A stretch of DNA of 64,000 nt, from NCBI GenBank assembly GCA_018894105.1, contig CM032127.1, positions 3,567,001 to 3,631,000 of the forward strand. Direction: 5' to 3'. The stretch comes from Jacaranda mimosifolia. Taxonomy: Eukaryota; Streptophyta; Magnoliopsida; Lamiales; Bignoniaceae. The translations under genes and the position numbers were made by a program. The notes beneath the pieces were generated by a model. The model worked only from the letters and a program-made list of their open reading frames with translations, was not told where the DNA came from and did no database searches. Positions 57,555-64,000 of the stretch are shown in pieces (position 1 is the first letter of the stretch; each line of letters starts with the position of its first letter).

Positions 57555-59163
57555 TCATTTGGACGGGTTGTAGATGGTCGGAATTAAGAAAAGACCATTT
57601 TTTCTGGAGACAGCAAGTCCTTCCATTTCAGTCATGTCGATATCGTTGGGAGTCATTCCTTCCGGTAGTTTCCAATCAAAATGATAGAGCAGTTGAGCCA
57701 ATGAAAACTCAACATTTGCCAATCCAAAATTCATACCCGGGCAAATTCGTTTCCGGCCCCGAATGGAATGAATTCAAAGTTATTTCCCAGGAAATCTATA
57801 GATCTGTTCTCGAATCTTTCCGGATGGAAGCTTTCTGGTTAGTACCAGTGCTCGGGATCCCTTCCCAGGGACCAGATATTGACAATGACTTTGGATTTGA
57901 GAGGAATTGAGTATCCATCAACTTTGCATTCATCTCTGCCCCCTCTCGGGATTATTGGGACCGTAGGATGCAACCTTAAAGTTTCTTTGATCACCAATTT
58001 TAGATATTTTAGTGTCTGGATGTCGCTCTCTTCCAGTGTCTTCTTTCCTTTGCATGCCTCCCTTACTTCGATCTGTACCTTAGCCATCACGCGGGGATTT
58101 CTCATGAGTTCAGCCATAGCCCAATCTAAAGTGGTAGACGATGATTCAGTTCCACCAATGAACATGTCCTATAATCACATAATCACCATTCATTAGAATC
58201 TTTCGTGGAGTTAGCTATGTGTTTGTGTGTGTTTGAGATGAGAAAATTAATAAACAAGAAGCCACTTACAAAAATGACAGCTTCGATGTTGCCATTACTA
58301 ATGGAAAATTTGAGTTCACCATTTTTCTGCATCCTGAGTAGAACATCGACCATATCTTCACCGCCAAACTCTCCGCTTCGCTTCAATTTATGTTCCTCCA
58401 CCATGACATCAAGAATGGCATCCAGCTTACGGCGCATCCTCAACGATTTGTACTTGCTCCAACTGAGCACATGCAACAATTTGAAAGAGGGAAAGATATC
58501 AACCAACTCAAATCCCCCCACCATCGCCAACGCCTTCTTAAACATGTCTATCAGCATATCACGGTCCCTCATCACTTTACCAAACGCCGTCCTGCAAGTG
58601 ATGGAACTTGTCAACGCGAATATCTTCTCAGTTAGGTTGACGGCTTCTCCAGACGATGATTGAAGGGATTTGACGAGACGAGAGACCTCATCTTGCCGAA
58701 TAGACCAGAAAGATTTGACATTTTTAGCGCTGAGCAGCTCCAAAGTGCATATTTTACGCATTTGCCTCCAATACTCATTATAGGGGCTGAAGCCAATGTT
58801 GGTGTGATCGTACCACAAGCTCTTAGTGCCAATGGTTTCGGGCCTATCAGCGCAGGCTGGGTCCTGAACTTTGAGCACCTCTTTAGCGGCCAGGCGCGAT
58901 GAAATCACGACCGCCGAAACCTCTCCCAGCTGCAGATGCAAGACGGGTCCGTACTTCCGGGCTACTCAGGTGAGTGCACGGTGTGGCAGCCCATCGGCTA
59001 CCAAGTGGTGGAGGTGGCCAATCACCGGCAGCTTTGGTGGGCTTGGAGGCAACTTTTCGTATTTCTTTGGGGATTTAGGTTTCTTGCTTGCTTTGATTAG
59101 TAAGAAGATGAAAGCTGAAAAAAGCAGGTGAGCAGTGAAGATTATGGGCAGCTGGATCTCCAT
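57555..59163 (-). pseudogene. CYP71D-like P450 pseudogene (copy 5)
   Basis: Exon 1 58270-59163 and exon 2 57555-58168 with a normal 101-bp GT-AG intron (58169-58269). Three lesions: an Arg-to-stop change after HRALT in exon 1 (TGA at about 58965); a Gln-to-stop change after EHWY in exon 2 (TAA at about 57840); and a one-base deletion in the haem-loop codons near 57755. The last removes the frame of the Cys-containing loop. The start (MEIQLP), anchor, I-helix GGTESSSTT and ExxR are still readable, and the TATA element at 59253-59259 is intact. It is the closest relative of copy 3 by shared residues (GG in the I-helix, PIIPR, NPSK end). Confidence 0.93.
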
Positions 59164-60539
59164 TGTATTGTTTATGGACGCAGATGCATACTAATACTAC
59201 CTGTTCCAAGATCTATGGTTTGATGAAATTGGTTGCACATATTGTCACTGTACTTATAGTGGAAAATTTCAGCAGAAGAGGAGAAGTATGGTATTTCACC
59301 ATGAAAATTATTGTATCTGTTTGTTTGTATATCAATATTTTTAACTGAATTTCGGTGTATAATCAGTAAATGAGACAATATTATAATGATTATTGGTTGT
59401 GAAGTTTTGTTTGTCTTCCCTTGGCCCAGATTCTTTCATTTTTTTTATTATTTATTATTTTTAAATATCCAATAATTGAGTGAGGGGATCTCTCCCCTCT
59501 TCGAAATTAATCTATATTCTAAAACTTATTCTAATCTAGCAAAGACACGAGCCTTCAAATATTAATTCTTAAACCAACCATCAATAGAAAAAATTTCTTC
59601 AAGGTGCTTTCGTTATTTATATTTTTTCTTTTTTCTTTTTCTTTTTGTTTTTTTATATGTTTTAACTGTTTATTTTCTATAATTGATCTATTAATTTCAT
59701 TTTTTAAGGATAAAATTACTAGAACTTAAATGACAGATGGAATTAATAGATTGTAAACCCAAAAATTTAATTGACAGAATCGATATTAGTTCTGATAATC
59801 GAATCAACGAATTACTAAGAGCAGTGAGTTTCCCGCTGCCTGCTCGCTGTTGTTATTTAATTTGAAGGATCGAGGGAAAAGTTATTAAATTAAGGGAATG
59901 ATTTACAGGATGTAATATAGTTGATGAAGTTGGATTTTCATTGAGTCAACTGAGAAAAAATTGTTCTTTGGGACAAGAAGCAGAACGTAATATAATTAGA
60001 GCTTTAATAGACAAAAAATAATTCTTTCAGACAATTACTAAGTTTGATTTAGATTGACAATGATGTAATACGTGTTACAATGACTCGACAAATTTGAATA
60101 CAATTGCAGTACTGATAGGATAGTTCTATGTCTTCTTTGCTTTGCTTTTCTTTTCCTTTTTTTTTTTAATTAAATATGATCGATAAGTTGAATTTGAAAA
60201 TGATTTTTAAATATCTTAAGGAGTTTTGTTTTAATGTGGTTTTATGTTAATTTTTTTAATGTGGTTAGCCAGAAAACGGTTTCCATAAAGGAATGGATAC
60301 ATAATAAATCAATTATAGGCGAGATGAACAAAGATAAAGTAACAGACATATAAAATCAAACTAATGTCTAATTATATAAGACCACGGATTACAAATGTCT
60401 GGAAAATCTTAGGTTTTTGCTTTCTTTATGATAGACCTAGAAGAGGGGGTGACAGAACGTTTATTTGTTCAAATAACAATTAAGTTGAAGAAGGATCAGG
60501 AATAAAGAATTTTTTTATGATAAATAGATTCATTTTACG
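59164..60539. other. Upstream flank of copy 5, no gene
   Basis: Matches the flanks of copies 3 and 4 up to about 60260; the remainder is unassigned AT-rich DNA. Confidence 0.6.
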
Positions 60540-60716
60540 AGTTCGACGTTCACAAGACATTTTATTTTTTCATAGAAAAAGATGAACCTAAATCTGTGCT
60601 TGAGAGATAGTTGTCCATACACTATTAAGGGACTGTCGACCATCCCCATGGGGTTGGTGAAGAGAAAGCCCCAATTGGTGTAAAAAAACCCACAACCCCT
60701 TGGAGTTATCATGCAC
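60540..60716 (-). other. Plastid-derived patch (NUPT), region upstream of rrn16
   Basis: On the minus strand it contains GTGTATGGACAACTATCTCT and then CAAGCACAGATTTAGGTTC, followed by an AAAATAAAATG stretch. These resemble the chloroplast spacer between trnV and the 16S rRNA gene (recalled form: TATGGACAGCTATCTCTCGAG then CACAGGTTTAGGTTC). Preceding words 'ccccatggggatggtc' fit the same plastid inverted-repeat area. It is non-coding and has diverged. Identification is from memory of plastid sequence. Confidence 0.55.
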
Positions 60717-61544
60717 TTGGAAGAAGAAGTAAAAAAGGAAGAAATATAGTGATAATTTGATTGTTCGTTGCCGTAGTAAATAAGCGAGAAAATTGAATTT
60801 CTTTCTTTAATTGAATGCTTTTGGCCTGAAGATAAACTAGACTAAGCGATCTAACAAGACTGTGGATGTAAAATTAAATATAGTGCGGATTTTGTCTTAC
60901 AAGAGAAATCTTTGTATAATTAGGGATAGACGAAGAGAAAATTATATCAATTTGATTAACACAAACATCGGAGAGAATCTAAAGATCCAAAAGCCTTATT
61001 ATTGACGCAAGAACAACATCAAAAACCAACTTGAATAGCTTGGCATATTTTCGACACTCCAGCTCCCCATATTGTTAGTTTGTTATTTTAGCTTTACACT
61101 TGTACACTTCTTATTGGTTTCTTCTTTTTCCATTTTGGCAAATTTAGGGGCTAGACACTTGTATATATGTGCGTTGTAAAGCTAGTGTGATGAATCATTT
61201 TTCGCACCATTTTTCATATAACGCAAATGAGATAATTTCTCTTCTATTCTACTTCTAAATAAATTCACACTGATAATTTGTGCAAGGAGGGCAAGTCACG
61301 GCCTCAGATTAAATTAAAAGGTCTAATGGATGGATAATAAGTGAATATTCTTATACTACCTATACCTCTAGTTGATCTGAAGGAATGAAGCACACTGGGT
61401 TGACATTTAAACTAAAAACTAACTTATTACATGGTCTTTGCTGTAAAAAGAAAAAGATAAATTTCTTGAATCAAAGATAGAGAAAATATCATAAATGACT
61501 GTCATTCTGTCATTTTAGAAGTAAAAATTCCAATATTTCATATA
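60717..61544. other. Intergenic DNA, no gene
   Basis: No recognisable feature. Words around 61310-61430 match the flanks near 28143-28300 and 49670-49810. Confidence 0.5.
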
Positions 61545-61615
61545 GAATTTGATAGGGAAGAAGTTGCTGGTCAATCCTAGAGTATGCAAGTGCAATTGAT
61601 TTTAGTTAGGAGGCA
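61545..61615 (+). pseudogene. Second FAR1-type relic
   Basis: The plus strand shows IEFDREEVAG and, after a stop and shift, EYASAIDFS, matching the E-F-x-S-E-x-x-A-Y-x-x-Y-x-x-Y-A pattern of FAR1 DNA-binding domains. It sits at the position equivalent to 49917-49992 in the duplicated flank. Confidence 0.42.
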
Positions 61616-61720
61616 CACAATTTTTAAAGATTAAAAATGTGAAGATAAGTTGACCAAGTTTATGAGCCGAATGAGGTAGCTTGAGTGACGCTTAATTTTA
61701 TCGTGTTTGAGATTGAGTTT

Positions 61721-61950
61721 CACTATTAAAAATTGTTATTTTCGATGAATTTTGCAATAAATTTTGTGATGGTAAAAATTTGTCGCAAAAACATTGGTTG
61801 CAAATTTTTGCAAAGGAAACTGCCTGTCAGAAAATCCATTGCAAATTTTGAGATGGAGAAAATTGAAATTTTGTGACGGATTTGATGTCAGTTGCAAAAT
61901 TGCAGTTTGTTTTTAAAAAAAAAAATTGCAACAGAAATTTCCGTAGCAAA
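61721..61950. mobile_element. CACTA-like remnant
   Basis: It starts CACTATTAAAAATTG and continues with many 'ttgcaaattttg', 'tttgtcgcaaaa' and 'ttgtgacgga' words in both orientations, resembling subterminal repeats of a second CACTA family. No matching far end found. Confidence 0.4.
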
Positions 61951-62155
61951 ATTTTAAAAAAAGTTAAAAAAAAAATTATGCATCCTATACCAAATTGGTA
62001 CCTATAATCAACCAAAAAATTATGCATCCTCATTCTAAATTCCAATGCCCAAATCATAATAATTCAAATCAAATAAATATATTAAACTCAACAAATACAA
62101 CAAATTTTTGAAAAATATAATAAACCAAATCCTAACTAAAATATAAATTCACAAA

Positions 62156-64000
62156 AGGGTAAATGTCACTAATAATCCCTGATGTTTCGATTTAGTATCA
62201 TTTTAGTCCTCAATCTTTAAAACTTCATCTTTTAGTCCCTAACGTTAATATATCGTTTCATTTTAGTCCCCAAAATCATTTTTCGGTAGTTTTTGGCCGG
62301 AAAATTGACAGAGTTTGACATTTTTAAGGGCAAAATTGTCAATTCATAGTTTTATGTTCCACTTTAGTCCCTACATAAAGTTTTATGTTCCACTTTAGTC
62401 CCTCTATAAGATTTTATGTTCCAATTTAGTCCCTATGTTACTTTTTTTTTCTTTTTATAAATATATGTCCATGTGTGTATATATATATTTGTGTATAATA
62501 CATGTGTATATATAATTGATACTAATATTAGTCACATGCTCATATATTATTATTAATATTTAATAATATATTATTGATATATTAATATCATTTGTGATAC
62601 TATTGTAATTAATAATATTAGTAATATTATCATTGATATGGGATAGCCTAATAGACCCAGCCCAATAACACTCAACTAGGACAGGAGCTGGTCTGACGCT
62701 CCATAAGCAGCTCGACTGCGCTTAAACCCAACTCGTTTTGGACCACGTAGACATTCGACTGCCACTCGACCTCTGGATCCCTATCTATTATGGTGGATAT
62801 TAGTGTTCTTGATTGACCAGGTTATAGCCGATAGCCTCCGTTAGGTGGCCTCAATCCTTCAACTAGAATGATGTAGCTTCAACCAGAATGAGCCTGGTGA
62901 CCAGGATCCTAGTAGATATTCCTGTTGAAGTGCTCGTCTTGACTAGAGAGGTCGAGGAGTGATAAAAGCCCTTTGGCCACATTGAATGCCTTGCCAGGCG
63001 CCGTACTGCCACATTAATAGTGTGTGCCACCAATAGTACCACCTTTTGCAGCTGTGTCAGGCTAGGGAGAGCCTCTAGTGTACCACCTTCTCCTAGGTAG
63101 CTGCCTCCTGAAACAGTACACAAGCTGGATAAGATTGGAAAGTCCTCAAGCAAGGACAATGGCCCTTCTTACACAACAGGGGCATCAAAGACATATCAAT
63201 CTTATCCAGTTTGTGTACTGTTTCAGGAGGCAGCTACCTAGGAGAAGGTGGTACACTAGAGGCGATCCCTAGCCTGAGGGGCATCAAAGACATATCAATC
63301 TTATCCAGTTTGTGTACTATTTCAGGAGGCAGCTAACTAGGAGAAGGTGGTACACTAGAGGCGATCCTTAGCCTGACATGACTGCAAAAAGTGGTACTAT
63401 TGGTGTCATGCGCTATTAATGTGGCAGCATGGCGCTTGGCAAGGCATTCAATGTGGACAAAGGGCTTTCATCACTCCTCGACCTCTCTGGTCAAGACGAG
63501 CACTCCAACAGGAATATCTACTAGGATCTTGGTCACCAGGCTCATTCTGGTCGAAGCTAAATCATTCTAGTTGAAGGATTAAGGCCACCTAATGGAGGCT
63601 ATCGGCTATAACATGGTCGATCAAGAACACTAATATCTACCACGATAGATAGGAATCCAGAAGTCGAGTGGCAGTTGAATGTCTACGTGGTCCAAAACGA
63701 GTTGGGTTTAAGGGCAGTCGAGCTGCTTATGGAGTGTCAGACTAGCTCCTGTCTTAGTTGAGTGTTATTGGGCTGGGCCTATTGGGCTATCCCATATCAA
63801 TGAAATATTACTAATATTATTAATTACAATAGTATCACAAATGATATTAATATATCAATAATATATTATTAAATATTAATAATAATATATGAGCATGTGA
63901 CTAATATTAGTATCAATTATATATACACATGTATTATACACAAATATATATACACACATGGACATATATTTATAAAAAGAAAAAAAAAAGAAAAAAAGTA
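62156..64000. mobile_element. Foldback-type element with very long inverted repeats, cut by the window end
   Basis: The left arm runs from about 62438 to 63140 and the right arm from about 63195 to 64000, in inverted orientation, with a short centre (about 63141-63195). The arms include an AT-rich outer part ('tatgtccatgtgtgtatat') and a GC-richer inner part ('cctcctgaaacagtacacaa'). The right arm has an extra tandem duplication of about 99 bp (63178-63276 and 63278-63376). The sequence from about 62156 ('agggtaaatgtcactaata', repeated 'cactttagtccct' words) looks like the outer terminal repeat; its partner would lie beyond 64000. Mutator-like foldback is the best guess. ORFs inside are not recognisable. 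Confidence 0.75.

Noticed and set aside
62863..63159. 98-codon minus-strand ORF in the foldback element
   Set aside because: The frame spans the arm and the centre of a palindrome, matches no family I recognise and is not kept open in the other arm.

Overview
The window is nuclear DNA from a flowering plant, most likely a eudicot and plausibly an asterid. It is AT-rich. The only intact genes are two-exon cytochrome P450s with GT-AG introns, and most of the rest is plant transposable elements (Ty3/gypsy, Ty1/copia, LARD/TR-GAG, TRIM, hAT, CACTA, Mutator-like and Tourist-like elements). The asterid guess rests only on the P450s resembling CYP71D terpene oxygenases of that group.

The backbone is a tandem array of five CYP71D-type P450 copies, all on the minus strand. 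Copy 1 (3717-5346) and copy 3 (29847-31461) have intact reading frames of 505 and 503 codons. Copy 2 (12229-13840), copy 4 (38706-40036 plus 48170-48450) and copy 5 (57555-59163) are pseudogenes with different lesions. Non-coding flanks are also shared between copies: 341-1616 matches 9596-10728, and the flanks of copies 3, 4 and 5 match each other. The array therefore grew by segmental duplication, and each unit was later enlarged by separate insertions.

Layout: 0-5.4 kb is unit 1, with an insertion that carries a hAT element. At 6.3-8.1 kb there is a truncated CACTA element and a hairpin. Unit 2 spans 9.6-14.2 kb and holds a likely solo LTR. At 14.2-26.3 kb a Ty3/gypsy element of Tat/Retand type sits 372 bp upstream of copy 2. 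It is on the minus strand, carries an antisense ORF and a 69-bp tandem repeat, and contains a nested solo LTR. Unit 3 spans 26.3-31.7 kb and has a Pack-MULE that captured a piece of a UDP-arabinose 4-epimerase gene. At 31.7-32.5 kb a composite Tourist-like element carries a CYP71D exon fragment. A gag-only LTR element lies at 33.1-36.9 kb and a long-TIR Mutator-like element at 37.5-38.7 kb. From 38.7 to 48.5 kb, copy 4 is split by a copia element that is itself hit by three further insertions. At 49-57 kb there are MITEs, a full CACTA element, a tandem TRIM array and a 2.7-kb solo LTR. At 57.5-62 kb lie copy 5, a plastid-derived patch and decayed remnants. At 62.2-64 kb a large foldback inverted repeat runs off the window.

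The most interesting observation is the composite element at 31664-32518. It carries a Tourist-like MITE, exactly 24 bp of the copia LTR end, the copia target site and about 300 bp of P450 exon 1, in the order seen at copy 4. That identifies copy 4 as the donor and dates the capture relative to the other events. It landed in inverted orientation about 110 bp upstream of the TATA box of intact copy 3, so a transcript crossing both would form a roughly 300-bp P450 hairpin. Targets, dates and silencing are inferences; duplication sites, frames and lesions are read from the sequence.
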